In this document: piece by piece, positions 8,721 through 17,495 of the stretch | How positions within the stretch are numbered: the stretch's first letter is position 1 | How the letters are laid out: each line of letters begins with the position of its first letter | Source of the DNA: Betaproteobacteria bacterium | GTDB taxonomy: Bacteria > Pseudomonadota > Gammaproteobacteria > Burkholderiales > SG8-39 | NCBI GenBank assembly: GCA_016195915.1 | Contig: JACPYS010000013.1 | Coordinates: forward strand, 1-64,000 | DNA length: 64,000 nt | Reading direction: 5' to 3' | The notes under the pieces: generated by a model | What the model saw: the letters and a program-made list of their open reading frames with translations, nothing else | The model's database searches: none | Told to the model about the DNA's origin: nothing | Translations under genes and position numbers: made by a program

Positions 8721-9305
8721 CTACCCCGCAGACGCCGTCTCGGTAATCCCCGCCATCGTCCTGACCAGCTTCGAGTGGCGCAGCAGCATGCTGTCGACCA
8801 GCGCGATCTGATCGTTCACCATTTCCATCGCAATTCCGTGACTGCGGGTTTCCTCGATCTGTTTGGTTGCATCGGCCTCGCCGTGATCGACGACGATCTT
8901 GAATCCCGACTTGCGCGCGAGACTCATCAGCGCCGTGTTCTCGCTCAGACAGTGCATGTAGATCGTTCGCATGCCGAGACTGGCGGCATGCGTGGCCCCG
9001 CGTTGCAGCAGCGCTTCGCCGTGTCCTTGGCGGCGGATTCCGTGCGCCACGCTCAGTCCGAGTTCGGCGAACCGCCCCTCGCGGTCGACCGCCAGGTGCG
9101 CGAGGCTGACCAATTTCAAATCCGCATCGAAAATCCCGAACACCCGGTCGTTCGAGAAATCGATGCTGTTCACGTACTTCTCGATCCCGACCGGGCCCAG
9201 CGGCGCGCCGAAACGCAGGCGCAGGTCCTCGGGCGGCAACGCGAGCAGGTGCTCGAGGATTTCACCCGACTGGAAACGCGCAAGCCTTTGGACGACGGCG
9301 TTCAC
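8721..9305 (-). CDS. GNAT family N-acetyltransferase
   Basis: Acetyltransferase of 194 residues. The acetyl-CoA-binding signature is RRQGHGEALLQRG (RxxGxG) after strand beta4, and YMHCLSENTALMSLARKSGF fits the C-terminal half of the fold. The start is GTG at 9305, overlapping the TGA of the upstream 121-residue gene (GTGA), so the two are translationally coupled. The substrate is unknown; the overall shape resembles acetyltransferases that act on small metabolites or protein N-termini. It faces the nucleotidyltransferase pair across about 160 bases with no visible gene. Confidence 0.8.
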   Translation of the reverse strand: MNAVVQRLARFQSGEILEHLLALPPEDLRLRFGAPLGPVGIEKYVNSIDFSNDRVFGIFDADLKLVSLAHLAVDREGRFAELGLSVAHGIRRQGHGEALLQRGATHAASLGMRTIYMHCLSENTALMSLARKSGFKIVVDHGEADATKQIEETRSHGIAMEMVNDQIALVDSMLLRHSKLVRTMAGITETASAG

Positions 9306-9667
9306 TTGCCACGCACTCCTGCGCTCCGGATCACGTACCAGCGCGCCTGCCAGGAGCGAACGCGCTGCTCGAGTTCGGCGGTATCGGTCGCCTTGGCGAG
9401 GTAGGCGTCCCGCCTGCGCTCACCCGAGTCCATCGCAGAACGGGCGAACGAGTTGGCAATCGCAACCGTTTTGCGCGCGACTGCGGCGGCCATGCGGCGC
9501 GCCGCATCACTTGTCAGACGCCAAGCCCCATGCAGGAAATCGGCCATCGCTTCGGCCCGCAATAGCTGGGCACGTGCTTCCGCGAGCCTCGGGCCGGTCA
9601 GCCGGACCTTCTCCAACAGCGCGAGCGTATCCTGGTTTTTGTGATATTTCCTCAGCTTGTAACCCAT
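9302..9667 (-). CDS. Hypothetical protein, 121 residues, upstream partner of GNAT
   Basis: I do not recognise the family. The protein is basic and mostly helical: MGYKLRKYHKNQD at the N-terminus, then an Ala/Arg-rich helix (LAEARAQLLRAEAMADFLH and SDAARRMAAAVARKT). No signal peptide or membrane segment is present. AAGGAG sits eight bases before the ATG at 9667. The gene overlaps the GNAT start by four bases and faces the LysR gene across a 190-base A/T-rich promoter region. Its size and tight coupling to an acetyltransferase would fit an accessory or substrate protein, but nothing in the sequence proves it. Confidence 0.6.
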   Translation of the reverse strand: MGYKLRKYHKNQDTLALLEKVRLTGPRLAEARAQLLRAEAMADFLHGAWRLTSDAARRMAAAVARKTVAIANSFARSAMDSGERRRDAYLAKATDTAELEQRVRSWQARWYVIRSAGVRGK

Positions 9668-9729
9668 CGTGTTTCTCCTTGACATCAACTTTCAAACCCC
9701 TCCAGGAAATCGCCATTTGTGATGTAACT

Positions 9730-9845
9730 CATTGTTAAATCTAATGAGAGACAATGGCCTCTGCCTAAGTATAGACCTCAGTCGAAGCTTTTGGTTGCAC
9801 TGCAGCATAAAATGTTTTCTATCTTAATACATTAGTTTTTATAAT
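9730..9845 (+). promoter_or_regulatory. A/T-rich divergent promoter region upstream of LysR gene
   Basis: An unusually A/T-rich stretch for this genome separates the GNAT partner gene from the LysR-type gene. TATAAT at 9840-9845 is a perfect -10 hexamer that would start transcription a few bases before the ATG at 9858; no good -35 is visible. Upstream, CATTGT (9730-9735) and ACAATG (9751-9756) form an inverted repeat of the kind a LysR protein could use between divergent genes. Confidence 0.4.
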
Positions 9846-9857
9846 CTGAATGCAATC

Positions 9858-10635
9858 ATGGCTACACCCATGCCTCCACTCAACGCCCTGCGCGCCTTTG
9901 AGGCGGCTGCGCGCCATATGAGCTTTGCCAAGGCGGCGGATGAACTTCACGTGACCGCCGCAGCGATCAGCCATCAGATCAAGGCGCTCGAAGTGCATGC
10001 CGGAGTAATGCTGTTTCGCCGGCGAAACCGGGCAATCGAGTTGACCGACGCGGCACGCGCGTGTTTGCCCAAGCTGCGCGAGGGATTCGTTTGCCTTGCC
10101 GACGCTGCCGAACGACTGCGCAAGTACGAAGAAGGCGAAACCCTTTCCGTAAGCGTTGCCCCGTCACTGGCGTCAAAGTGGCTGATGCCGCGCCTCTACC
10201 GTTTCGTGACCGCGCACCACGATGTCGACGTGCGCATCTCCCCAGGCCGAGCCCGCGCTCAAGCGCCCCGAGGATCTGCGCACCCGGGTGCTGATCCAGG
10301 ACGACACGATCTATTTCGACGACGAGACCTCGGCCTGGGACCGCTGGCTGGCTGGCGCGGGGGTTGCGGACATGGAGGCCTCGCGCGGACCTCGATTCAG
10401 TCATGCGGCGCTCGCGCTCGATGCCGCGGCGGATGGCCTGGGCGTGGCGATCTCGCTCACGGTGCTCGCAAAATCGGCTCTCGCGACAGGTCGCCTGGTG
10501 ATGCCGTTCGAACTGACCCTGCCGCTAGCCTTCGCCTATTACATCGTTTGCCCCGACGCCGGCGCCGACAAACCCGGCGTGCGCGCATTCAGGGATTGGC
10601 TGATCGAGGAAGCAGCGCGGGACCTGGCTGCCTAG
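9858..10635 (+). pseudogene. LysR-type (GcvA-like) regulator, internal deletion with frameshift
   Basis: The N-terminal winged helix-turn-helix is intact (MPPLNALRAFEAAARH, ITAAAISHQ-like TAAAISHQIKALE) and translation is good to HHDVDVRIS near base 10244. The rest continues in another frame from about 10245 (PALKRPEDL, GPRFSHAALALDAAADGLGVA) to the stop at 10635. Compared with GcvA-type regulators, about 40 residues of the effector domain (from the residues after DVR to the CSPALL region) are missing at the junction, and the deletion is not a multiple of three. The product would be a DNA-binding domain with a nonsense tail. This is either a true pseudogene or an assembly error. Confidence 0.8.
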
Positions 10636-11270
10636 TTCTTCTTCATCGGCAGATGGGCGAGGAAATGCGCGAGATCCGCGAAATCGGCGTTGCCCAATCC
10701 CGCGAGTTCCGCACCCATCGACGCGCTGCCGTAGCCCACGCGCGCGCCGCTCTTGTAATCGCGCATCGCCTTCAACAGGTAGTCCTCGCGCTTGTTGGCG
10801 AGCCGCGGCATCTGCTCGCGGCCGGAAAAATCGGGGTTGTGGCACGACACGCAGCGTTGTTGCTCGACGAGCGCGCGGCCGCGCGCGTAGCGTGCCGCGT
10901 CGGCCGGCTTTGCCGGTTGCGCGGGCGGCGGCAGCTTCGAGACGAATTCTCCCCAGGCGCGCAGGTCCTCGTCGGACATGCCCTTCGCAATCTCGTCCAT
11001 CGGCGTCGCGGTCTTGCCGCGCCGGTTGTCGCGGAACAGGAATAACTGCGCAACCACAAAGAACGACGGCTGGCCGCCAATCGATGGCGTCAGCGCCGTG
11101 CGCGAATCACCGTTCTTTCCATGACAGGCGAAGCAGGCTTCGGCCCGCTTGTGCATCGGCGGCGATCCCGGTTGCGCAACGGCAGGCGGCGCAGCTGCCA
11201 ACAGCAGCGCCGCCGCGAACGCGGCCTTACTTGCCGTAACTGATGCGATAGATTGCGCCGTTGTGATCAT
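10632..11270 (-). CDS. Dihaem c-type cytochrome (c4-like)
   Basis: Periplasmic electron carrier of 212 residues. A signal peptide (AAFAAALLLAAAPPAVA) is followed by two haem-binding sites, CFACH and CVSCH, each in a class I cytochrome domain; Met ligands are plausible in ATPMDEIAKGM and ASMGAEL. It starts 44 bases inside the sorbosone dehydrogenase gene, with the only reasonable ATG at 11270, so it is cotranscribed and probably took electrons from that enzyme. The stop abuts the end of the convergent LysR gene. Confidence 0.85.
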   Translation of the reverse strand: MITTAQSIASVTASKAAFAAALLLAAAPPAVAQPGSPPMHKRAEACFACHGKNGDSRTALTPSIGGQPSFFVVAQLFLFRDNRRGKTATPMDEIAKGMSDEDLRAWGEFVSKLPPPAQPAKPADAARYARGRALVEQQRCVSCHNPDFSGREQMPRLANKREDYLLKAMRDYKSGARVGYGSASMGAELAGLGNADFADLAHFLAHLPMKKN

Positions 11271-12344
11271 CAGAGACGAGCAGCGAGCCGTCCTTCATCA
11301 CCATCACGTCGGCCGGCCGGCCGAGATAGCCGTTGTTCTCGACCAGACCGGTGAGGAAAGGCTCCATCTTCGCGTTGCCCTTGTCGTCGATGAAGATCGC
11401 GACCACGTCGGCCGCGTACTTCTCGGTCCGGTTCCACGGGCCGTGACGCGTGAGGAAGATCGCGTTCTGGTATTTCGCCGGGAACATCTTGCCGGTATAA
11501 AAGCGCATCCCGAGCGGCGCCGCATGCGGGCCGATGAGCAGCGCGGGCTTGACGTAGTTCTTGCAGTCCTTGCCCCAGCCGTGCAGCGGGTCGGTCATCA
11601 ATCCCGAATGGCAATACGGAAAACCGAAGTGCTGGCCCGGCTTGGTGACGCGGTTCACCTCGTCGACCGGCATGTCCTCCGCGAGCCAGTCGCGCTGGTT
11701 GTCGCCGAACCAGAGCTCCTTGGTCTTCGGGTGGTAGAACCCGGCGATCGAGCTGCCGTAGAGGTCGAGGTAGGACTGGTAGAGGTCGAGGTCGTCGGGG
11801 ATGAGGCCGAAGAGGGCGTAGCAGCGCTGGTACTTGGCGGCCTTGTCGCGCCGACGTAGAGGGAGCCTTTGTGGAATTCGATGCCGTTCGGCAGGAACAG
11901 CTTTTCCGCGATGGTCTTCACCTCGCGTTTGCCGCCCTTGTCGAGCACCGCATAGATCTTTCCCGCGACGAACAGCGAACTGACGAAAACCGTGCCCTTG
12001 TCGCCCGCGCGCAACCCGCGGGCGTCGAGGATGCCGCTTGCCCAGACCTCGGCCTTGAATCCTGGCGGCAGCTTGATCTTGCTCAGGGGCAGCTTGTCCG
12101 CCGCGGTAGGAATCGGGAACGCTGGTACGGGCGCCATTTTCGCGGTGACCTCTCCCTTGGGCCTTCCCACGGCCCAGAATGGCTCCTCCTCTTTGGCCGG
12201 CGCCGCGGGCGCAGGTTTGGCGGGCGCAGCCGCCGGTTTCGGCGCGTCCTTTTGCTGCGCAGCAGCAGGGGAAACAGCGAGAGTGAATCCTACAAGCGCG
12301 AGCGCAAGCACCGATGCCTGCCTGCGCGATGGCAATTCGTTCAT
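11227..12344 (-). pseudogene. PQQ-dependent sugar (sorbosone) dehydrogenase, deleted and frameshifted
   Basis: A signal peptide and Ala/Pro-rich linker are followed by LPPGFKAEVWASGI and LFLPNGIEFHKGSLYVG, the start of a sorbosone-dehydrogenase-type beta-propeller. At about 11850 the frame changes, and the remaining propeller (YHPKTKELWFGDNQRDWL, PGQHFGFPYCHSGL, GPHAAPLGMRFYTGKMFP) is in another frame. I estimate 80-90 propeller residues are missing at the junction. The bases there (11755-11855) are low-complexity, with repeated GACCTCTACC-like units. The start at 12344 has a GGGGAGG site. The gene is non-functional as written; a collapsed assembly is possible. Confidence 0.8.
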
Positions 12345-12440
12345 GGGTCCTCCCCGAGCGTTCGCGACCGGTTGTCGCGACGCAAGACTATTCCGGAGAC
12401 ACATGATGCGCAAGCCTCGACGAAACCAATCAGCCACTGG

Positions 12441-13802
12441 CTAGCGCTTGGCCCGCTCGATCTGCACGGGAATCCTGCCGGCACGGATCGCGCGCGTGAA
12501 GATCTCGTAGTCGCGCTCGCACTGGTCGGCATAGGCATGCGCGAAATCCGCCACCGCTTCGTCGATGCGATCGGATCTTCCCAGATAACCGCTCAGACGC
12601 GCGGCATCGCCGGCCTTGGAGTGCGCGCGCGCCAGCACCCATCCGCACATGCCGGCAAAGTTGTACAGCACCTCGCCCACCAGCGTCTCGTAGGGCACCG
12701 ACGTCTTCATGTCGCGCAGTTGTCGAACGTAGTACTCGCGGCCCTCGTCGTCGCTCGCCCAGCCGAGGAAGATGTCGCTCGCGCACTGCATCAGCCGCTG
12801 CCCGACCACCACCCGCTGACCCTCGTGCGCGAACGCGCTGTTGCCGACATGCGGGCCGAGGACCGAGGGAACCGCCTCCTTGATCTGCAGTACCAGCGGC
12901 TCGCCGCCTTCGGAGAGGTAAAGCGCCACGGCGCAGCGCGTGCCAACGCTGCCCACGCCGACCACCTTGAATGCCAATTCGACGAGTCGATAGTGCGAGA
13001 GCAGCGTGCGGCGGTCCTCTGCCACGCTCGCGGGGTAGCGCTCGAGCACCGACCGGAACGAAGTCTCGAGTTTGCTGCCGCGGCGCAGGCGCTCGATAGT
13101 CGGCGGCTGATCCCGGAACTGAAGGCGGCCGTTGCGCTTCACCAGCAGGCGGCCCAGCAGGCTCTCTCCGCTGCGGGCGCGCGCCCGCTTCTCGAACTGC
13201 ACGCGCCGGCGCCGCGTCGAGGCATTCGGCGACGTGCGGATCAGCACTTCCGAGTCGATGATCGCGTACCAGATGTCGAGCGGCGCCATCTGAGCGTATT
13301 CGTACAGGTGCTGGCGGTAGGAGCGGACCATCGCGAGCGTCACCTCGCGCGCGCGGCGCCGGTCATAACCCTTCTCGCGCGCGGCGAGCGTGAAACTGGT
13401 CGCAAGCCGCTTGAGATCGAACTCCCAGGGCGCCGGCAACGTCTCGTCGAAGTCGATCACGTCGAACAGCACCCTGCGCTCGGGCGATGCGAAAGCACCG
13501 AAGTTGCCGAGGTGGCAGTCGCCGCAGGCCTGCACGCGCAGGCCCGTGGCCGGAACCGCCGCCAGGTCGGCAGCCATCATGGCCGCGCAGCCGCGCATGT
13601 ACGTGAACGGCGAAGCGCTCATGCGCCCGTAGCGCAGCGGGAGCAGATACTCGAGCCGGTTGCGGCTGGTAGCGAGCAGCGTCTGCATCGGATCCGCACG
13701 GCGCATCTCCGGCTTCCACACCGCATGGCTCGAACGCGATACCTTGCTGCGCAAAGCGCGCGCCTCGGCGTACGCCGCCGCGCGGGTGGCGTCGGTCTTC
13801 AT
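12441..13802 (-). CDS. DUF2252 family protein
   Basis: A 453-residue protein of the DUF2252 family, which has a kinase-like (aminoglycoside phosphotransferase-related) fold and no established reaction. The family signature CGDCHLGNFGAF and the acidic VLFDVIDFDETLPAPWEFDLKR segment are intact, with the expected C-terminal DFAHAYADQCERDYE helix. The ATG at 13802 overlaps the TGA of the upstream dienoyl-CoA isomerase gene (ATGA), so the genes form one transcript. It is cytoplasmic with no membrane segment. Confidence 0.88.
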   Translation of the reverse strand: MKTDATRAAAYAEARALRSKVSRSSHAVWKPEMRRADPMQTLLATSRNRLEYLLPLRYGRMSASPFTYMRGCAAMMAADLAAVPATGLRVQACGDCHLGNFGAFASPERRVLFDVIDFDETLPAPWEFDLKRLATSFTLAAREKGYDRRRAREVTLAMVRSYRQHLYEYAQMAPLDIWYAIIDSEVLIRTSPNASTRRRRVQFEKRARARSGESLLGRLLVKRNGRLQFRDQPPTIERLRRGSKLETSFRSVLERYPASVAEDRRTLLSHYRLVELAFKVVGVGSVGTRCAVALYLSEGGEPLVLQIKEAVPSVLGPHVGNSAFAHEGQRVVVGQRLMQCASDIFLGWASDDEGREYYVRQLRDMKTSVPYETLVGEVLYNFAGMCGWVLARAHSKAGDAARLSGYLGRSDRIDEAVADFAHAYADQCERDYEIFTRAIRAGRIPVQIERAKR

Positions 13803-14629
13803 GTTCCAGCAGCCGCCGGCGGCAGGTCTTCGAACTCCGCGGGCTTCCCCGACTTCGCCGACGCGAGCGTGCGCCGTATGTCATCCACGCTGAAGATACC
13901 GGGTTGCAGCGCGTTCAGATAGGCGAAGCTCTCCGCCACCGAGTGGTCGCGCGAATAGGAAATCATCCGCTTCGTCGCCGCCACCGCCAGCGGCGCCTTC
14001 GACGCAATTTTCCGCGCCGTCTCGAGCGCGCCCGCCACCAGCGCTTCGTGCGTGTCGTAAAGTCCGTTCACGAAACCGAGCCGCTCGGCGCGTTCCGCGA
14101 GAAGTTTCTCACCGGTGTAGCCAAGTTCGCGTACCACCGCCTCCGGAATCTGCTTCGGCAGCCGGTTGAACGTGCCGACGTCGGACATCATGCCGATGTT
14201 GATCTCCTGAATGACGAAGTATGCATCCCGTGTCGAGTAGCGCAGGCAGCAGGCGGTGACCAGGTCGACCCCGCCGCCGATGCAGCCGCCCTGCACTGCG
14301 GCGATCACCGGAAAGCGGGCATCGGCCAGCGCGCCCAACGAATGCTGCAGTTAGACCAGCTTGGCGAAAAAGCGCTGGCGCCCGGCCACGCTCGAAGTGT
14401 CGAGCGCCGGACTGTCGTTGAAGACCGACAGGTCCATGCCGGCAGTGAAGTGCTTGCCCGTTGAGGAGATCACCGCCGCGCGCACGTCGCCCCGCGTTTC
14501 GAGCTCGGTCACGATCGCGGGCAGTTCGCGCCAGAAAGCGAGCGTCATCGCATTCATGCGCTCGGGACGCGAGAGCCGCAGATGCGCCACCTTCGCCTCG
14601 ACCGTGACTTCAAAACACTCGCCGCCCAT
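13799..14629 (-). pseudogene. Dienoyl-CoA isomerase (crotonase family) with in-frame TAA
   Basis: The reading frame runs from ATG at 14629 (GGGGAGG upstream) to 13799 and is interrupted only by one TAA at 14351-14353, between RFFAKLV and LQHSLGALADARFP. Otherwise it is a normal crotonase of about 275 residues. GGCIGGGVDLVTACC and FVIQEINIGMMSDVGTF match the delta3,5-delta2,4-dienoyl-CoA isomerase (ECH1) pattern, with the Asp of GVD, the Glu of QEI and the Asp of SDVGT all kept. A TTG just after the stop could restart the C-terminal part. Nonsense mutation or sequencing error; the rest shows no decay. Confidence 0.78.
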
Positions 14630-14762
14630 TTTGTCCGCCTCCCCGTTCCAGTTTCGCATCATATGGGAACGATGACAAAACAACAGCCCGCGACCCGTCG
14701 GGAACCCGCATCGCTGTAAGGTACCATTCGCGCTCTCAACCACCGATCGCGGAGAACAAACC

Positions 14763-15524
14763 ATGAGCTCGAGCAACAAAATCGCGCTGGTCACCGGCGC
14801 GGGCACTGGCATCGGCAAGGCGACGGCGCTGGCGTTGTTGAAAGCGGGCTGGTGCGTCACTTTTGCGGGACGCCGCGCGGAGCTGCTCGACCAGGCGATC
14901 GCTGCGTCGGGAGCGGACAAGTCGCGCGCGTTCGCGGTTCCTACGGACGTGGGCGACGCGGCGGCGGTGAGGAAATTGTTTGCCGAAACCAAGGCCAGGT
15001 TCGGCCGCCTCGATCTCCTGTTCAACAACGCCGGAATGGGCACGCCGGGAAATATCAACCTCGAAGACCTCACGCTCGAGCAGTGGCGGGCGGTGGTCGC
15101 TGTGAACCTGACCGGCCCGTTCCTGTGCACCCAGGAGGCGTTCAGGATGATGAAGGACCAGTCGCCGCGCGGCGGCCGCATCATCAACAACGGCTCGATC
15201 TCCGCGCACGCGCCACGCCCGAACTCCTCGCCCTACACCGCCACCAAGCACGCGATCACCGGACTCACGAGGGCGTCGATGCTCGACGGCCGCAAGTACG
15301 ACATCGCCGTCGGCCAGATCGACATCGGCAATGCCGCCACCGAAATGACCGATCGCATGGCGAACGGCGTGCCGCAGGCCGACGGCAGCGTCAGGATCGA
15401 GCCGCGCATGGACGTGCAGTACGTCGCGGACGCGATCGTACACATGGCGGGCCTGCCGCTGGAATCGAACGTTCTGTTCATGACCATCAAGGCCACGAAG
15501 ATGCCGTTCGAAGGCAGAGGCTAG
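14763..15524 (+). CDS. SDR family NAD(P)-dependent oxidoreductase
   Basis: Short-chain dehydrogenase/reductase of 253 residues with all classical motifs: TGAGTGIG at 11-18 for the cofactor, NNAG at 88-91, and the catalytic Ser in NGSISAHAP followed by YTATK. The C-terminus is normal in length. GGAGAA lies before the ATG at 14763. It is divergent from the interrupted dienoyl-CoA isomerase and is followed, after a strong palindrome, by an extradiol dioxygenase gene, so a role with aromatic or ring-derived alcohols is likely but not shown. Confidence 0.88.
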   Translation: MSSSNKIALVTGAGTGIGKATALALLKAGWCVTFAGRRAELLDQAIAASGADKSRAFAVPTDVGDAAAVRKLFAETKARFGRLDLLFNNAGMGTPGNINLEDLTLEQWRAVVAVNLTGPFLCTQEAFRMMKDQSPRGGRIINNGSISAHAPRPNSSPYTATKHAITGLTRASMLDGRKYDIAVGQIDIGNAATEMTDRMANGVPQADGSVRIEPRMDVQYVADAIVHMAGLPLESNVLFMTIKATKMPFEGRG

Positions 15525-15560
15525 GAACAGCTGCGGTACGGGCCGGCCCTATTTTCAGTC

Positions 15561-15580
15561 GATTTGACTTGCGTCAAATC
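15561..15580 (+). promoter_or_regulatory. Perfect CRP/FNR-type palindrome upstream of extradiol dioxygenase
   Basis: GATTTGAC (15561-15568), four bases, then GTCAAATC (15573-15580): an eight-base perfect inverted repeat with the TTGAN-N4-NTCAA geometry of CRP/FNR superfamily sites (FNR, Dnr/NNR type). Its centre is about 68 bases before the dioxygenase start at 15639, a suitable place for a class II activator. It is not followed by a T-run, so a terminator for the SDR gene is unlikely. Confidence 0.6.
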
Positions 15581-15638
15581 CGGCGGCCGGTCCAGCGGCT
15601 AGCTTCCTGCGGATGCCAATCATCTTCAGCGAAACGCC

Positions 15639-16637
15639 ATGAACGAAACCCATCAGGACGTCCGCCATCTCGGCAGGCTCGAGTTGCTCACCCCCGGGCC
15701 CGAGCGTACGCTGTGGTACTTCCGCGACGTGCTCGGCATGGAAGCCGTGCACACGCAGGGGAAATCGGTCTACCTGCGCGGCTACGGCGACTACGCGGCT
15801 GCAACACTGAAAATCACCGAGGCGGCGAATCCCGGCATCGGCTGCGTATCATGGCGCACGTCGAGCCGCGCGGCGCTCGAACGGCGCTGCAAGGCGATCG
15901 AGCATGCCGGCCTCGGCGTCGGCTGGCTCGAGGAGGAGTTCGGCCACGGGCGCGCGTTCCGATTCCGCGATCCGGACGGGCACCTGATGGAGGTCTATTA
16001 CGAAGAGCAGAAATACCGTGCCCCCGATCACCTGCGCTCGACCTTGAAGAACCTGCCGCAGAAATTCACGGCGCGAGGCGCGAGCGTGCGGCGTCTGGAT
16101 CACCTCGCGCTGCTCGCGAACGAGGTGGCACCGAACCGTCGCTTTGCGCAGGACCTGCTGGGCATGGACCTGCGCGAACAGGTGATCTTCGACGAAGGCA
16201 AGCTGGAAATCGGGTCGTGGCTCAGCCCCAACCCCGTGCATCACTCGATCGCCTACGTGAAGGACATCAAGGGAGCCAGCGGCCGGCTGCACCACATCTC
16301 GTTCTGGGTCGACAACCGGGAGGACGTGCTTCGCGCGGCAGACGTGCTGGTGGAAAATGGCATCGCCATCGAGGCCGGGCCGTCCAAGCACAATAACTCG
16401 CAGGGCTTCTACCTGTATTCGTTCGAGCCGGGCGGCAACCGCGTCGAAATCTACTCGGGCAGCTATCTGGTTTTCGCGCCGGACTGGGAACCGGTCACCT
16501 GGAACGAGGCGGAGCGCGGTACCGGCGTGTACTGGGGCACCCCGCTGCCGGAGAGCTTCATCAATTACGGCACGCCGGATGTCGAAGCGACGACGGCCGG
16601 CGTGCAGCCAAAGATACCGGTCTTCGATCCAATCTAG
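15639..16637 (+). CDS. Catechol 2,3-dioxygenase-like extradiol dioxygenase (VOC superfamily)
   Basis: Type I extradiol dioxygenase of 332 residues that cleaves a catechol next to the diol. Two VOC modules are visible. The C-terminal one holds the iron triad: His155 in RRLDHLALLA, His218/219 in RLHHISFW and Glu270 in GGNRVEIYSG, with the second-sphere His201 (VHHSI), His251 (PSKHNNSQGF) and a Tyr around 258-260. This matches the XylE active-site layout. The exact catechol substrate is unknown. A strong FNR-like palindrome precedes it, which is unusual for an oxygen-consuming enzyme unless it works at low oxygen. It converges on the aldo/keto reductase gene with a 4-base overlap. Confidence 0.88.
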   Translation: MNETHQDVRHLGRLELLTPGPERTLWYFRDVLGMEAVHTQGKSVYLRGYGDYAAATLKITEAANPGIGCVSWRTSSRAALERRCKAIEHAGLGVGWLEEEFGHGRAFRFRDPDGHLMEVYYEEQKYRAPDHLRSTLKNLPQKFTARGASVRRLDHLALLANEVAPNRRFAQDLLGMDLREQVIFDEGKLEIGSWLSPNPVHHSIAYVKDIKGASGRLHHISFWVDNREDVLRAADVLVENGIAIEAGPSKHNNSQGFYLYSFEPGGNRVEIYSGSYLVFAPDWEPVTWNEAERGTGVYWGTPLPESFINYGTPDVEATTAGVQPKIPVFDPI

Positions 16638-17467
16638 CCCAGCGCGGCGAGGTCGTCGGCGGAGAGCGTGATCTTCGCCGCGGCCAGGTTCTCCTCGAGG
16701 TGAGCGCTCGAGGCGGTGCCTGGAATGGGTAGCATGGCCTTCGAGCGTGCAATCAGCCATGCGAGCGCGACCTGCGCAGCAGTGGCGCCGAGGCGTGCCG
16801 CGATCTTCTTCAGCTTCGCTGACTTCAGACAGCCGCCCGCGCCGAGCGGGAACCACGGCAGGAACGCAATCCCGAGCTTCTCGCACTCGGCGAGCACGTC
16901 GTCGGCGGACCGGTCCTCGAGGTTGTACCGGTTCTGCACCGAGACGATCGGCGCGATGCGGCGCGCCTCCGCCAGCTGCCGCACCGACACGTTCGACAGT
17001 CCCAGGTGGCGTATTTTGCCGGCGCGTTGCATCTCGGCCAGCGCGCCCACCGATTCGGCGAACGGAACCTTGGGATCGGGTGCGTGCCACTGGTACAGCT
17101 CGATGCATTCGAGCTTCAGGCGCTTCAGGCTTCCTTCCAACGCACCGCGAAGATGAATGGGCCGGCCGTCCGGGTCCCAGGCGTGACGGTGCGGCCGCAG
17201 CAGGCCGCCCTTGGTGGCGATCACGAGGCCATCGGGGTACGGATACAGCGCCTCGGCGATCAGTTCCTCGTTCACGTGCGGACCGTAGCTGTCCGCGGTA
17301 TCGAAGAAGTTCACGCCGAGTTCGACCGCACGCCGGAGCACGCGGTGCGCCGCGGCACGGTCTTTCGGCGGTCCCCAGACATCGGGGCCGCATACGCGCA
17401 TCGCGCCGTAACCCATCCGGTTCACGCGCAGATCGCCAACGCGGATGGTACCGGCAGCGCCGGGCAT
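16634..17467 (-). CDS. Aldo/keto reductase
   Basis: NADPH-dependent aldehyde/ketone reductase of about 277 residues with the (alpha/beta)8 fold. Catalytic residues are visible: Asp and Tyr in FFDTADSYGPH, Lys in VIATKGG, His in LYQWHAPDP. The cofactor segment near the C-terminus (MLPIPGTASSAHLEENL) is also normal. GGGAGG precedes two in-frame ATGs at 17473 and 17467; the spacing favours 17467. It is probably cotranscribed with the flavoprotein gene 28 bases upstream and belongs to the PdxI/YakC-like branch by its VGDLRVNRMGYGAMR start, which is a tentative placement. Confidence 0.88.
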   Translation of the reverse strand: MPGAAGTIRVGDLRVNRMGYGAMRVCGPDVWGPPKDRAAAHRVLRRAVELGVNFFDTADSYGPHVNEELIAEALYPYPDGLVIATKGGLLRPHRHAWDPDGRPIHLRGALEGSLKRLKLECIELYQWHAPDPKVPFAESVGALAEMQRAGKIRHLGLSNVSVRQLAEARRIAPIVSVQNRYNLEDRSADDVLAECEKLGIAFLPWFPLGAGGCLKSAKLKKIAARLGATAAQVALAWLIARSKAMLPIPGTASSAHLEENLAAAKITLSADDLAALG

Positions 17468-17495
17468 TTTCATCTTCCTCCCGCCGCAATGACCA

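Noticed and set aside
9302-9667. The GNAT partner as a phasin or polyhydroxyalkanoate protein
   Set aside because: Helical and Ala-rich, but no family signature or PHA gene nearby supports that name.
15525-15638. Palindrome after the SDR gene as a terminator
   Set aside because: Arms are only moderately G/C-rich and no T-run follows; the TTGAC-N4-GTCAA geometry fits a regulator site better.
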